The position numbers and the translations under genes were made by a program. A stretch of DNA of 64,000 nt. Source: Anaeromassilibacillus senegalensis. Its GTDB lineage: Bacteria > Bacillota > Clostridia > Oscillospirales > Acutalibacteraceae. Below, in pieces: positions 28,323 through 38,232 of the stretch. The stretch lies in NCBI RefSeq assembly GCF_021531715.1, contig NZ_JAFBIT010000002.1:124001-188000 (forward strand), given 5' to 3'. The notes beneath the pieces are model-generated. The model made no database searches, was not told the origin of the DNA, and saw only the letters and a list, made by a program, of their open reading frames with translations. The first letter of the stretch is position 1. Every line of letters begins with the position of its first letter.

Positions 28323-28350
28323 TATATATGCGGGAAAGCGGGCATTTATC
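28323..28350 (-). promoter_or_regulatory. Weak sigma-E-like promoter before bofA
   Basis: On the minus strand GATAAAT, 13 nt, CATATATA resembles the mother-cell consensus (KMATATT, 13-15 nt, CATACAHT) imperfectly. It would give a short leader before bofA. Confidence 0.3.
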
Positions 28351-28363
28351 GCAGCTTACAATT

Positions 28364-30544
28364 TCATTCCTTTTCGGGATCCGGCACGAAATCGACCTTG
28401 CCGGTCGCAACATACGCGGAGGCCACGATGATCGAAAGCGGCGTGCCGATCGTCAGCTCGCGCTTCGGGCTGCGGTGCGTGATCAGGCCGTCGTAGACGA
28501 AGCTCTCGTTTTCAAAGCTATCGAGCGAAACAAAGCCCTCGACGCTGTTTTCGAGGCGGACGAACACGCCGCGCTGCGTCACGCCGCTCACAACGCCGTC
28601 AAAATGCTCGCCGATGTGCTGGCGCATGAATTCCGCCATATAGCAGTCCTCTGCGTCGCGCTCCGCCATCAGCGCGCGAATCTCGTTCTGCGAGGATTCC
28701 CGCGCGGAAATCTCCGTGAACTGCGCAAAGCGGCGCTGAATCTCCTCCACCGGCGTGCCCTCCACAAAGGCGGAGAGAATGCGGTGGATCGAGGTATCGG
28801 GATAGCGGCGGATCGGCGAAGTGAAATGGCTGTAATCCTGAAGCGCAAGGCCGAAGTGTCCGGTCTCCTCCGTCGCATAGCGCGCCTTATCCATCGTGCG
28901 CAGCAAACGCTGAGAGACGAGCGTCTCGCACGGCAGCCCGCGCACGCGGTCGAGAATCGCGGCGAAGTCCTGCGTCTCCGGGTTTGGCTTTTCGATCTCG
29001 CGGCACGGAACGCCCACGAGTTTCAGAAGCGTCACGAGTTCGTCCACGCGCTTCGGATCCGGCGTACCGTGTACGCGGTAGAGGAACGGCAGCTTGTGGT
29101 CGAGCGAGAATTTCGCCGCCGCGATGTTCGCCGTGATCATCATCTGCTCGATGAGTTGCTCCGCCTCGCCCGTTGTGCGCGGCATAATGTCGACGCACAC
29201 GCCGTTTTCGTCGAGCACAAAGCGGGATTCGCCGCTGTCGAGCTCCATCGTGCCGCGCGCAGCGGAATTCGATTTCAGAATATCCGCAAGCTCCTTTGCG
29301 GCGAGCAGCGGCGTCATGACCGGCTTGTACTTTGCCTTGATCTCCTTCGTCGCGGTGCCGTCGAGAATCGTATTGACCTCGCTGTACACACCGCGCACCT
29401 TGGAGTTGATGATGGATTTATGAAAGTCGTATTTCGTGATCTTGCCGTTTTTATCGAGGTGGATGATCGCGGAGAACGCCAGCTTGTCCGTGCCCGCGTT
29501 CAGCGAGCACGCGCCGTTTGAAAGCGTCTCGGGCAGCATGGGAATCACGCGGTCCGCAAAATAGACCGAGGTGCCGCGCAGCAGCGCTTCCTCGTCCACC
29601 GGCGTATCCGGCTGCACGTAATGCGAAACATCCGCGATGTGCACGCCGAGGATGTAGCCCGCGCGCGTGCGCTTGACGGAGATCGCGTCGTCAAGGTCTT
29701 TCGCATCCGCGCCGTCGATTGTAAAAATCTTCTCTTTTCTGAGGTCGAGCCGCTTTTCGTATTCTTCGTCGGGAATCGGCTCGCTGCCAACGCGTGCTGC
29801 CTGCTCGAGCACCTCTTCCGGGAAGACGTGCGGAATGCCGTACTGCTCGATGATCGCATCGGCGCAAACACGCGCACTGCGGCCTGTACCGAACACCTTT
29901 TGCACCGTCGCAAACGTCCAATCGCCCCTGTAATCCTGCTCCAGCGACACAAGCACCTTGTCGCCGTCCTTCGCGCCGTTCAGGTCGCGCTGGCGGAGCT
30001 TTAGATTGTAGCGGATCGCGTTGTCCGGGATCAGCTCGATGCCCTCATCCGTCACCGACACCGTGCCGGTCGTCTCCGCGCGCTTGTGCTCCACAATGCG
30101 GCGCACGCGCCCGGAGGGGCCGCGATCCTCCTTCCGGATATCACCGACGACGATCGTATCGCCGACGAGCGCGCCCTTCAAAGCGCTGCCGTGAATGAAA
30201 ATATCCTCGCCGCCATCCTCCGGGCGGGCGAAGCCGAAGCCCTTCGAGAGCGAGACGAGTGTGGCGGTCACGTCATCCTCTACGGGGATCAGCTTCACGT
30301 TGTGCTGGCGGTCCATCAGAATGAGCCGCTTATCTTTCAGGCTGTGCAGCGCATTGTAAAACGCCGTCTCGTTCGAGATGCCGGATTTGCGCAGCAGGCG
30401 CCGCGCGCCCCAGTCGTGCACCTCTTCCTCGCGGAGTGTCGCGAGGATCTTCTCTTCGACGCTGCTCATCGCCGCGTCGCTCTTCTTTTCAAATCGATTT
30501 CTTTTCTGAAAGCCTTGCTTTCCATTTCCCTTGTACTGTTTCAT
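28364..30544 (-). CDS. rnr: Ribonuclease R
   Basis: A 726-residue 3'-5' exoribonuclease of the RNase II/R family that degrades structured RNA. In order: N-terminal winged-helix and cold-shock domains (about 30-240), the RNB catalytic domain with DGADAKDLDDAIS (Asp metal ligands, about 262-274) and the SPIRRYPD loop, and a C-terminal S1 domain (about 640-720). Length fits RNase R. The start is preceded by a weak AGG; in Clostridia rnr commonly lies by smpB, which is not seen here. Confidence 0.95.
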   Translation of the reverse strand: MKQYKGNGKQGFQKRNRFEKKSDAAMSSVEEKILATLREEEVHDWGARRLLRKSGISNETAFYNALHSLKDKRLILMDRQHNVKLIPVEDDVTATLVSLSKGFGFARPEDGGEDIFIHGSALKGALVGDTIVVGDIRKEDRGPSGRVRRIVEHKRAETTGTVSVTDEGIELIPDNAIRYNLKLRQRDLNGAKDGDKVLVSLEQDYRGDWTFATVQKVFGTGRSARVCADAIIEQYGIPHVFPEEVLEQAARVGSEPIPDEEYEKRLDLRKEKIFTIDGADAKDLDDAISVKRTRAGYILGVHIADVSHYVQPDTPVDEEALLRGTSVYFADRVIPMLPETLSNGACSLNAGTDKLAFSAIIHLDKNGKITKYDFHKSIINSKVRGVYSEVNTILDGTATKEIKAKYKPVMTPLLAAKELADILKSNSAARGTMELDSGESRFVLDENGVCVDIMPRTTGEAEQLIEQMMITANIAAAKFSLDHKLPFLYRVHGTPDPKRVDELVTLLKLVGVPCREIEKPNPETQDFAAILDRVRGLPCETLVSQRLLRTMDKARYATEETGHFGLALQDYSHFTSPIRRYPDTSIHRILSAFVEGTPVEEIQRRFAQFTEISARESSQNEIRALMAERDAEDCYMAEFMRQHIGEHFDGVVSGVTQRGVFVRLENSVEGFVSLDSFENESFVYDGLITHRSPKRELTIGTPLSIIVASAYVATGKVDFVPDPEKE

Positions 30545-30648
30545 TGATACCTATCCAATCCAATCCTAACATTCTGTGCTTCTATTCTGCCACAGAAAGG
30601 CGCCGAATGCGCAAAATTCGTATTAAAAATTCGTAAGTTCGCAGGGCT

Positions 30649-32052
30649 TTATCGCAGTCCCTGCACCACCGAGCGGAAAAGATCGCCGCGCTCGGCAAAG
30701 CTCTTGTACATATCAAAGCCGGTCGCCGCCGGGCAGAGCGAGACAATGTCCCCACGCTGTGCCTTTTCGCGCGCAAGCGCCACGGCGTCCTCCATCGTGT
30801 GTACGTTATAAATCTCCGGCGCGCCCTCGCGGTAATTTGCCGCGCCGCGCACCGCCGCCTCGATCTTCCCCGCAGCCGCAGGCTTGAAGCCCGGCAGCGG
30901 TTCGGCGGGCGAAAGCAGAATCAGCGTTTTGACCTTATCGCAGATCATGCCGCCCAGCTCATCGAACGGCACCTTTTTGTCCGCGCCGCCCGCGATCATG
31001 ACGATTTTAAAATCATAGAGCGACAGCGTGCCGATCATCGCGCGCGAAGGGCTCGTCGCGATCGAATCGTTGTACCAGCGCACGCCATTCAGCTCGCGGA
31101 CAAACTCCATGCGGTGCTCGACGCCGCCAAAAGTCTTCGCGACCGAAACAATCGTCTCCGCCGGCACATCGCCCCACACGGCGGAGATTGCCGCGAGGTA
31201 GTTTTCCACGTTGTGCTTGCCGGGAATCTGGATGTCGCTCTCGCGCATCACAAACGTATCGCCAAAGTAAATTTCGCCGCTTTCGCTGCACCACGCGCCG
31301 TTTGTCTGTTCACGGCGGGAGAAAAGCAGCGTCGCGCCGCGCGTCTCACCGGCACAGGCGGCCGTCAGCGCGTTGTCTGCGTTCAGCACCGTGCGCTTAA
31401 AGGCGTTCTGGTGCAGGAAAATATTCTTCTTCGCGTTCACGTACTCGTCCATGTCCTTGTGAACGTCGAGGTGGTTCGGGGAGAGATTCGTGATGACTGC
31501 CACATCCGGGCTTTTGCGCATCGAGATGAGCTGGAAGCTCGAAAGCTCCACGACGGCGACGTCCTCCGGACGGATCTTTTCGATCTCCGGCAGAAGCGGG
31601 CGGCCGATGTTGCCGCCGAGGTGGACGGTCTTGCCCGCCGCCTTCAGCATTTCGGCGATCACCGAGGTCGTCGTCGTTTTGCCGTCGCTGCCGGTTACGG
31701 CGTAGATTTTGCACGGGCAAAGGTCGAAAAAGACCTCCATCTCGCTCGTCACCGCCGTGCCGCGCGCCTTCGCCGCCTGCAGCTGCGGCAGCAGATACGG
31801 CACGCCGGGCGTGCGGAACAGCATGTCCTCCGTGATATTTTCAAGATAATCCGCGCCGCAGATCAGCTCCGCGCCGAGTCCCCGGAGATACGCGCCGTCC
31901 TCGCCGAGCGCCTCCGCCTCGCGCTTATCGCGGACGGAGACCTTCGCGCCGTGCGCGATGAATTTTTCGATCAAAGGCAGATTTGTGCGCCCGACGCCGA
32001 TGAACGACACGGTTTTGCCCTGTAAAGCGCTGTAAAATTCGCTTGCTGTCAT
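30649..32052 (-). CDS. murD: UDP-N-acetylmuramoyl-L-alanine--D-glutamate ligase
   Basis: A 467-residue Mur ligase adding D-Glu to UDP-MurNAc-L-Ala in the cytoplasm. The N-terminal domain has VSFIGVGRTNLPLI (UDP-binding), the central one the P-loop TGSDGKTTTT (about 115-124), ELSSFQL and LSPNHLDVH with the carbamylated-Lys region, and the C-terminal domain WYNDSIATSPSRA and GGADKKVPF. It is 21 nt after the aldo/keto reductase, codirectional, away from the usual dcw cluster. Confidence 0.96.
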   Translation of the reverse strand: MTASEFYSALQGKTVSFIGVGRTNLPLIEKFIAHGAKVSVRDKREAEALGEDGAYLRGLGAELICGADYLENITEDMLFRTPGVPYLLPQLQAAKARGTAVTSEMEVFFDLCPCKIYAVTGSDGKTTTTSVIAEMLKAAGKTVHLGGNIGRPLLPEIEKIRPEDVAVVELSSFQLISMRKSPDVAVITNLSPNHLDVHKDMDEYVNAKKNIFLHQNAFKRTVLNADNALTAACAGETRGATLLFSRREQTNGAWCSESGEIYFGDTFVMRESDIQIPGKHNVENYLAAISAVWGDVPAETIVSVAKTFGGVEHRMEFVRELNGVRWYNDSIATSPSRAMIGTLSLYDFKIVMIAGGADKKVPFDELGGMICDKVKTLILLSPAEPLPGFKPAAAGKIEAAVRGAANYREGAPEIYNVHTMEDAVALAREKAQRGDIVSLCPAATGFDMYKSFAERGDLFRSVVQGLR

Positions 32053-32073
32053 CTTGCTATCCCTCTTTGCTCG

Positions 32074-33084
32074 TTATTTGATAAAGGTTCTGTAATCCTC
32101 GAGGTTTTTACGGAGCAGCTCCGGCGTGTTGAGGCTGTACGGGCAGTGCTGCATGCACTGGCCGCAGTGGAGACATTCCTCGATTTTCTCCATCTTCGCC
32201 TGCCACGCGGGTGTGAGCCAGCCTGCGGCGGGCGAGCGGCGGAGCAGCAGCGACATGCGCGCGCACTGGTTGATCTCAATCCCCGCCGGGCACGGCATGC
32301 AGTAGCCGCAGCCGCGGCAGAAATCGCCGGCAAGCGACACGCGCTCTTCCTCGATGTACGCAGACAGCTCTGCCGTCATCGCGGGCGGATTGTCGTTGTA
32401 CGCGATGAACTCGTCAAGCTCGCTCTCGCGCTGCACGCCCCAGATCGGCAGCGTGTTCTCATACTGCGCGAGGTACGCATACGCCGCGTCGCTTCGCGTG
32501 ATCAGTCCGCCGGAAAGCGCCTTCATGCAGATGAAGCCGACGTTCTTCTCCGCGCAGAGCCGCACGAGCGCTTCGTCCTTCTCGCTTGCAAGGTAGCTGA
32601 ACGGGAACTGGAGCGTCTCGTAGAGGCCGGATTCCACCGCCTCCTGCGCGACTGCCAGCCGATGATTCGTGATGCCGATGTGGCGGATCTTCCCCTGCGC
32701 CTTCGCCTCGAGCATCGCCTCATACAAGCCGGTGCCGTCGCCGGGCTTTGGGCAAAACGCGGGGTTGTGGAACTGATAAATGTCGATATAATCGGTTTTT
32801 AAAAGCGAAAGGCTCGTCTCGAGATCCTTCCAGAAGCCCTCCACCGTCGTGGACGGCGTTTTGGTCGCGATCACAATCTTGTCGCGCACGTCGGAGAGCG
32901 CGAGCCCGATCTTATACTCGCTGTCTGAATAGCTGCGCGCCGTATCGAAGAAATCGATGCCGTTGTCAAACGCCTTGCGCAGCAGGCGACCCGCCTCCTC
33001 GACGGAGACGCGCTGGATCGGCAGCGCGCCGAAGCCGTTGCGGTTCACGGTGATGCCGGTTTTGCCCAGTGTTACGGTTTTCAT
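32074..33084 (-). CDS. Aldo/keto reductase with C-terminal 2x[4Fe-4S] ferredoxin-like domain
   Basis: A 336-residue protein. The barrel (1-260) has the AKR tetrad: Asp and Tyr in FFDTARSYSDS, Lys in IATKTP, His in YQFHNP. After residue 260 two cysteine clusters follow, CRGCGYCMPCP and CLHCGQCMQHCP, able to hold two [4Fe-4S] clusters. Such fused reductases are common in anaerobes; electron donor and substrate are unknown. The start follows GAAAGGA at about 10 nt. It sits between an ABC exporter and murD with short gaps. Confidence 0.9.
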   Translation of the reverse strand: MKTVTLGKTGITVNRNGFGALPIQRVSVEEAGRLLRKAFDNGIDFFDTARSYSDSEYKIGLALSDVRDKIVIATKTPSTTVEGFWKDLETSLSLLKTDYIDIYQFHNPAFCPKPGDGTGLYEAMLEAKAQGKIRHIGITNHRLAVAQEAVESGLYETLQFPFSYLASEKDEALVRLCAEKNVGFICMKALSGGLITRSDAAYAYLAQYENTLPIWGVQRESELDEFIAYNDNPPAMTAELSAYIEEERVSLAGDFCRGCGYCMPCPAGIEINQCARMSLLLRRSPAAGWLTPAWQAKMEKIEECLHCGQCMQHCPYSLNTPELLRKNLEDYRTFIK

Positions 33085-33113
33085 AGGATTCCATCCTTTC
33101 ACATGCTCTGTTT

Positions 33114-34898
33114 TCATTCGGTGTCCGTGTCCGCCGTCATCTCGGTGTAGCTGTTGTACAGGCCGTAGTAGATGCCCTTTTTGCGCATCAGCTCTTTGTG
33201 CGTACCGGATTCCTCGATGCCGTTTGCCGTCAGAACCAGAATCTTCGTCGCGTTCTTGATTGTCGTCAGGCGGTGCGCGATGGTAAACGTCGTTCTGCCC
33301 TTCGCGAGCTTTTCAAGCGATTCCTGCACGATGCGCTCGCTCTCGTTGTCGAGCGCGCTGGTCGCTTCGTCGAGAATCAAAATCGGCGGGTTCTTCAGGA
33401 ACGCGCGCGCAATCGAAATGCGCTGCTTCTGTCCGCCGGAGAGCTTCACGCCGCGCTCGCCGACGTATGTATCGTAGCCGTTCGACAGCGACTCGATGAA
33501 CTCATGCGCGCCCGCCATCTTCGCGGCGCCGATGACCTCCTCGCGCGTCGCGCCGGGCTTGCCGTATTCGATATTCTCAAAGACCGTGCCGGAGAACAGG
33601 TAAACATCCTGCTGCACGAAGCCGATCTGCCCGCGCAGGGATTTCAGCGTGACCGTGCGAATATCCTTGCCGTCCACGCGGATCGTACCCTCTGTCGTGT
33701 CGTAGAAGCGCGGGATCAGATTGCACAGCGTCGTTTTGCCGCCGCCCGAGGGGCCGACAAGCGCGATGTTCTCGCCCGCCTTGACGTCGAGGTTGATGTT
33801 GGAAAGCACCTCGGTGCCGTCGTCCATATAGCTGAAGCCGACATGCTCAAACGAGACGTCGCCTTTGACCGCGCCGATATCCTTTGCGCCCGGCTCATCG
33901 AAGATATCGACGTCGGCGTCCATGATCTGGAAGAAGCGCTCCACGCCCGTCATGCCGCTCTGGAACTGCTCCGTAAACTGCACGATGCGGTGAATGGAGT
34001 TGATCAGCGTCGTGATGTACAGCAGGTACGCGACGAGCTGCGACGGGTCGATTGCGCGGTTCATCATGAAAATCGCGCCCGCGATCACGACGACAATGTA
34101 CATCAGGCCGTCGAAGAATTTGTTGGACGCCTCAAAGCCGCCCATATACAGGTAGCGCTTACGCTTGATGTTGTAGAAGCGCATGTTGCCCTTCTCGAAT
34201 TTTTCCTCTTCGAGCGGCTCGTTTGCGAAGGATTTGACGACGCGCACGCCGAGCAGGCTGTCCTCCACCTGCGCGTTGATTTCGCCGAGCTGCTGGCGCT
34301 GATACCGGAACTGCTGCTGCATCTTCCGGTTGAAATACGTCGCCGCAATCAGCATGAACGGCAGTACTGCAAAGATAATCAGCGTAAGCGGAACACTCAT
34401 TGTGCAGAGAATCACAAATGAACCGATGATCTTGATGCCCGCGATGAAGAATTCTTCCGGACAGTGGTGCGCAAACTCGGTGACGTCAAACAGATCCGTC
34501 GTAATGCGCGACATGATCTGGCCGACCTTCGTGTTGTCAAAATACGCAAAAGAGAGCTTCTGCAGGTGCGCGAACAGATCGCGGCGCATATCGGTCTCGA
34601 TCTTCGTACCCATGATATGGCCGATGGACGCCATGAAGAACGTCGCGCCGACATCGACGAGCTTTAGGAAAATATAGAGCGCGCCGATGCGCAGGATATA
34701 GCCGAGCGTGAGCGACGCAATATCGCTGATGCCGCGATTCGTGAGCTGCTGGACGATCAGCGGCAGCGCAAGCTCGCAGACCGTCGTCAGCGCCGCGCAG
34801 AACAGATCGAAGATCATGATCCAGACATATTTTCTGAAATACGGTGCAAAACGGCGAATCAGCCCTTTGGACCGCTTTTTCTGCTGTGTGCTTTCCAA
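33114..34898 (-). CDS. ABC exporter, fused permease and ATPase
   Basis: A 594-residue half-transporter: six membrane helices (about 20-310) and an ATPase domain with GPSGGGKTT, LSGGQKQR and ILILDEATSALD. It resembles the lipid/multidrug MsbA-like exporters and likely works as a homodimer. The TTG start was chosen because AAAGGA lies 10 nt before it; an ATG at 34934 is in frame but lacks a ribosome site. Substrate unknown. Confidence 0.92.
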   Translation of the reverse strand: MESTQQKKRSKGLIRRFAPYFRKYVWIMIFDLFCAALTTVCELALPLIVQQLTNRGISDIASLTLGYILRIGALYIFLKLVDVGATFFMASIGHIMGTKIETDMRRDLFAHLQKLSFAYFDNTKVGQIMSRITTDLFDVTEFAHHCPEEFFIAGIKIIGSFVILCTMSVPLTLIIFAVLPFMLIAATYFNRKMQQQFRYQRQQLGEINAQVEDSLLGVRVVKSFANEPLEEEKFEKGNMRFYNIKRKRYLYMGGFEASNKFFDGLMYIVVVIAGAIFMMNRAIDPSQLVAYLLYITTLINSIHRIVQFTEQFQSGMTGVERFFQIMDADVDIFDEPGAKDIGAVKGDVSFEHVGFSYMDDGTEVLSNINLDVKAGENIALVGPSGGGKTTLCNLIPRFYDTTEGTIRVDGKDIRTVTLKSLRGQIGFVQQDVYLFSGTVFENIEYGKPGATREEVIGAAKMAGAHEFIESLSNGYDTYVGERGVKLSGGQKQRISIARAFLKNPPILILDEATSALDNESERIVQESLEKLAKGRTTFTIAHRLTTIKNATKILVLTANGIEESGTHKELMRKKGIYYGLYNSYTEMTADTDTE

Positions 34899-34987
34899 TT
34901 TACAACCATCCTTTCTTTTTTCCCCTGAACGCATTTCCAAATTTTATTTTACCACGGCTTTCCGGGCTTTACAAGAGCTCCCAGCCG

Positions 34988-36589
34988 TCATTTCAGGCGC
35001 AGCAGCGCCGCAATTTTCTCGCCCTTGGGCAGATGCACGATTTCCTCGCGCGTGATGGCCTTCGTCAAGACCGCTGCAACCACGTAAACGACAACGGCAG
35101 CCACAATCGCAACGATGACCGCGATTTTCCCGCTGATTACCTGCACGAGCAGCCAGTAGACCGGCAGCGATACCGCCGCCATGATGAGCGCCGCGAGCAG
35201 CGGGCGCACAGACATGCGCAGCACGCCCGGCATCTCGGGCAGCATGCGGTGCAGCGCAAACAGATTCAGCGCGATCATAATGAAATACGATATAAACGTG
35301 CCGATGGCAGAACCCAGCACATTGATTTTCGGTATGCCGCAGAGCACATAGACGACACCAATGCGCACCACGGTGCCGACAATCATGTTGATGACCGGCA
35401 CATGCACCTTGCCGACCGCCTGAATCATCGAATTCGTCGTATACACCAGGCTTGCCATCACCACCGCAGGCGCCATAATCATGAGCAGCGGCGCCGTATT
35501 CGCTGCAAAATCCGGCTTGCTGAACAGCAGCAGATCGCAAATCGGGCGGGAGAAAACGCACAGACCGACCGCCGCCGGGATGGCGACCATCAGCGTCATA
35601 CGCAGGCCGAGCGTCGAGACACTCCGCGTACCGTCCCTGTCCCTCTTGGCGATAACGCCGGCGAGCATCGGCAGCACACTCGTCGAGATCGGCACAATAA
35701 CCGCGTTGGGCAGATCAAAATACTTGCGCGCCATGCCGAGCCATCCCTTCATCGCGATTGCCGCGTTTTCCGAGATGCCTGCGGCGTTCTGCAGACGGTG
35801 CATCATGACGGCCGAATCGACAATATCGAGCGCGCTCAGGAACGTGGAGCCGACAATAACCGGAACCGCAAAGGTCAGAATATCCCGCAGAATGCTTTTT
35901 GTACTCGATACCGCCGGCTCATCCGGCGCATATTCAATCTGCCTTTTCTTTCTGAAATAGTAGATCAGGATATAGAGCACCGCAAAAAAGGAGCCGATCG
36001 AAACACCGAGAATCGCACCCGCCGCGCCGAGCTCGGGCAGACCGGTCGTTTTCATCAGGTACAGTGCCAGCGCAATGCCGACAAACAGCTTGATGAAGGA
36101 TTCCAACACCTGCGAAACCGCCGTCGGCGTCATATTCGACCGCCCCTGGAAGTAGCCGCGCAGGCAGGAAGAAAGCGTCATAAAGAACGACATCGGGGCA
36201 AGTGCCGCGATCGCGTACATCGACCGGTCGTTCTGATTCATCATAATCGCAAACTGCCTGGAAAAGGCCGCCATCACGATCGAGCCAAGCAGGCCGATGC
36301 ACGAGAACAGCACAAACGCCACGCGGAAAATCTTGTCCGCCTGCCGCTTGCGGCCCTGCGCGTACGCCACGCTGACCATGCGCGAGATCGCGACCGGCGT
36401 GCCGGAGGAAGCCAGCACGCTGAAAAAGATAAAAATATCATAGGCTGTGTTGAAATGCCCCATGCCCTCGTCGTCGAGGAAATTCGCGAGCGGGATGGAG
36501 AAGAAAATGTTGATGAGCTTGACGATAAACGTCGCCGCCGTCAGGATTGCCGTGCCCTTCAGGAAGCTCTGTCCTTTTTGTTCCGACAA
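34988..36589 (-). CDS. Lipid II flippase-type MOP transporter (MurJ/SpoVB-like)
   Basis: A 533-residue membrane protein with about 14 helices of the MOP superfamily, SpoVB/YtgP branch. Features include GTAILTAATFIVKLINIFFSIPL at the start and RGYFQGRSNMTPTAVSQVLE, a signature of this branch. Family members flip lipid II in growth (MurJ/YtgP) or during spore cortex synthesis (SpoVB). The TTG start follows GGGAGTG. Because its promoter looks sigma-A dependent, I favour a vegetative role. Confidence 0.88.
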   Translation of the reverse strand: MSEQKGQSFLKGTAILTAATFIVKLINIFFSIPLANFLDDEGMGHFNTAYDIFIFFSVLASSGTPVAISRMVSVAYAQGRKRQADKIFRVAFVLFSCIGLLGSIVMAAFSRQFAIMMNQNDRSMYAIAALAPMSFFMTLSSCLRGYFQGRSNMTPTAVSQVLESFIKLFVGIALALYLMKTTGLPELGAAGAILGVSIGSFFAVLYILIYYFRKKRQIEYAPDEPAVSSTKSILRDILTFAVPVIVGSTFLSALDIVDSAVMMHRLQNAAGISENAAIAMKGWLGMARKYFDLPNAVIVPISTSVLPMLAGVIAKRDRDGTRSVSTLGLRMTLMVAIPAAVGLCVFSRPICDLLLFSKPDFAANTAPLLMIMAPAVVMASLVYTTNSMIQAVGKVHVPVINMIVGTVVRIGVVYVLCGIPKINVLGSAIGTFISYFIMIALNLFALHRMLPEMPGVLRMSVRPLLAALIMAAVSLPVYWLLVQVISGKIAVIVAIVAAVVVYVVAAVLTKAITREEIVHLPKGEKIAALLRLK

Positions 36590-36653
36590 AAATAATCACT
36601 CCCAGTATTGTTACAGCCGGTGTCTGCCATACTTTGTTTGTTCTTAAAGGAAT

Positions 36654-36682
36654 AGTATACCATCTTTCCCGCTATTTCGCAA
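36654..36682 (-). promoter_or_regulatory. Sigma-A promoter of the MurJ/SpoVB-like gene
   Basis: On the minus strand TTGCGA, a 17-bp spacer and TATACT, about 65 nt before the start. Confidence 0.72.
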
Positions 36683-36712
36683 CAAAACCGCTCCGAAAAC
36701 TCGATAAAACCA

Positions 36713-36753
36713 AAAAAAGCACAGCGGACAGCCGAATTTCAGCTGTCCGCTGC
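36713..36753 (-). terminator. Terminator of the aldolase-kinase-isomerase operon
   Basis: AGCGGACAGC and GCTGTCCGCT (36723-36732, 36742-36751) form a perfect 10-bp stem followed on the minus strand by GTGCTTTTTTT. Confidence 0.88.
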
Positions 36754-36805
36754 GCTTAAGAGGGAAATCTTAAAGCAAACTTATAAACCATTCCATGCAC
36801 TCATC

Positions 36806-38191
36806 TTACAGGCTGTACGTGCCCTGCTCGGAGGCATCGTCAAACTTGAGGCCGAGATACCGCGCCGCCTCGCGCAGAACCTTCTTGTACTTTCCGTACG
36901 CGCCGCCGACATGGTGGATGTACGGGCCGAACATCAGCTTTTCTTCCCAGCGTTTCCAGTTGTCCGCTTCGAACCAGACATACGTGCCGGTCGTCTCGGG
37001 GCCGTCCACAGCCTTGCCTTCGCCGCCGAAGAGGTAATATTCACCGTCGATGTCATCAAAGCGCGTAACCGTGATGTCGCCCTTCTTGAGCGCCCAGCGC
37101 TCCTGACCGCCTACAAGCCGCGCCTTGGAATCCGGATCCTTGAGCGAATACGGGAACGGGCCGCAGTGCCAGAGCAGCTCTGCATTGTCGTTCTCCGGAT
37201 GGCGGATCGTCAGATCGGCGAGGAACTCCGCCTCGTCGCCCAGCGTGATGGCACGCAGGATCGCCAGCGTAACCGCACCGTTCAGATCTGTCTCGCAGGA
37301 AATCGGCAGACCGGCATCCGCCAGCTCGCCGAGCGTCATGCAGATCGGCACGCCGATGATCGGTGTCGCGCTCCAGCACTCCATCGCGCCGACCGAGCAG
37401 CGGTTCTCCAGCATGAGCTGCTTCGTCGCGAGCGTGACCGCCGCGATGCGCTGCACCTGCTCCGGCTGCGTCGCGCTCGTATCGATGCGGGCAAGAATGT
37501 CGTTATAGTAATTCTGAAGCTCTTCGCCGTTGTCCGCAAGGATCTGGTCGGCGCGCTTCGCAATGGCCGTCGGCGAGATCGGAACCGTCGTGATGCCAAA
37601 CTTCGTCGCAAGCTCCGCCTCATTTGCCATAACGCTCATGAACGGTACCGGACGCGCGCCGAATTTCGCGACGCGCAGCGTTCTGACCGTCTTGATGACG
37701 GACACCACGCGGATGAACGCGTCGAAGCCGTTTCTGAAATCCTCGCTCTCCGTCTCACAGTTCCAGATATAGCTGTACTGCACACCGAAGCGGCGCATAA
37801 CCTTGCTACACGCGAACATGCCGCACTGGGTATCGCGGCCGCGGCCCACATCGGTGTTCGGGCGCTCGTCGCGCGCGCCCCACAACAGCGTGGGCACCTT
37901 CATCTGCGCCGCAACGCCCGCCGCGCACTGCTCCTCGCCGAAATCACAGTGCGGCGTGAAGAGCGCATCGATGTTCGCAGCGCGGAACTTTTCGACAACC
38001 GCCGGAATCTTATCCGTCTGGAACAGAATGCCGTTCTCACACAGATCGTCGATATCGATGATCTCCACTTTGTCGGGCAGGATAGAGCGGATCACCGCCA
38101 TAAACTTATCCTTCTGGCGCTTTGCCTCCTCCATGCTGAGAAAAGCGCGTTTTGTGGGCGCCACGCCCAGTCTGATTTTATCCATTGCCAT
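36806..38191 (-). CDS. L-fucose/L-arabinose isomerase-family protein
   Basis: A 461-residue protein resembling the fucose isomerase-like family: an N-terminal segment with DALFTPHCDFGEEQCAAG and TLLWGARDERPN, a middle part with LENRCSVGAMECWSATP and a Glu-rich active region (SCETDLNGAVT), and a C-terminal beta-rich domain. These enzymes convert aldoses to ketoses using Mn2+. It is the last gene of a three-gene unit with a PfkB kinase and a class II aldolase. The start follows GGAAGGAG by 8 nt. The exact sugar is unknown. Confidence 0.8.
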   Translation of the reverse strand: MAMDKIRLGVAPTKRAFLSMEEAKRQKDKFMAVIRSILPDKVEIIDIDDLCENGILFQTDKIPAVVEKFRAANIDALFTPHCDFGEEQCAAGVAAQMKVPTLLWGARDERPNTDVGRGRDTQCGMFACSKVMRRFGVQYSYIWNCETESEDFRNGFDAFIRVVSVIKTVRTLRVAKFGARPVPFMSVMANEAELATKFGITTVPISPTAIAKRADQILADNGEELQNYYNDILARIDTSATQPEQVQRIAAVTLATKQLMLENRCSVGAMECWSATPIIGVPICMTLGELADAGLPISCETDLNGAVTLAILRAITLGDEAEFLADLTIRHPENDNAELLWHCGPFPYSLKDPDSKARLVGGQERWALKKGDITVTRFDDIDGEYYLFGGEGKAVDGPETTGTYVWFEADNWKRWEEKLMFGPYIHHVGGAYGKYKKVLREAARYLGLKFDDASEQGTYSL

Positions 38192-38232
38192 AAAAACAAC
38201 TCCTTCCGTCACGCTTTCGCGTGGATTGTCCG

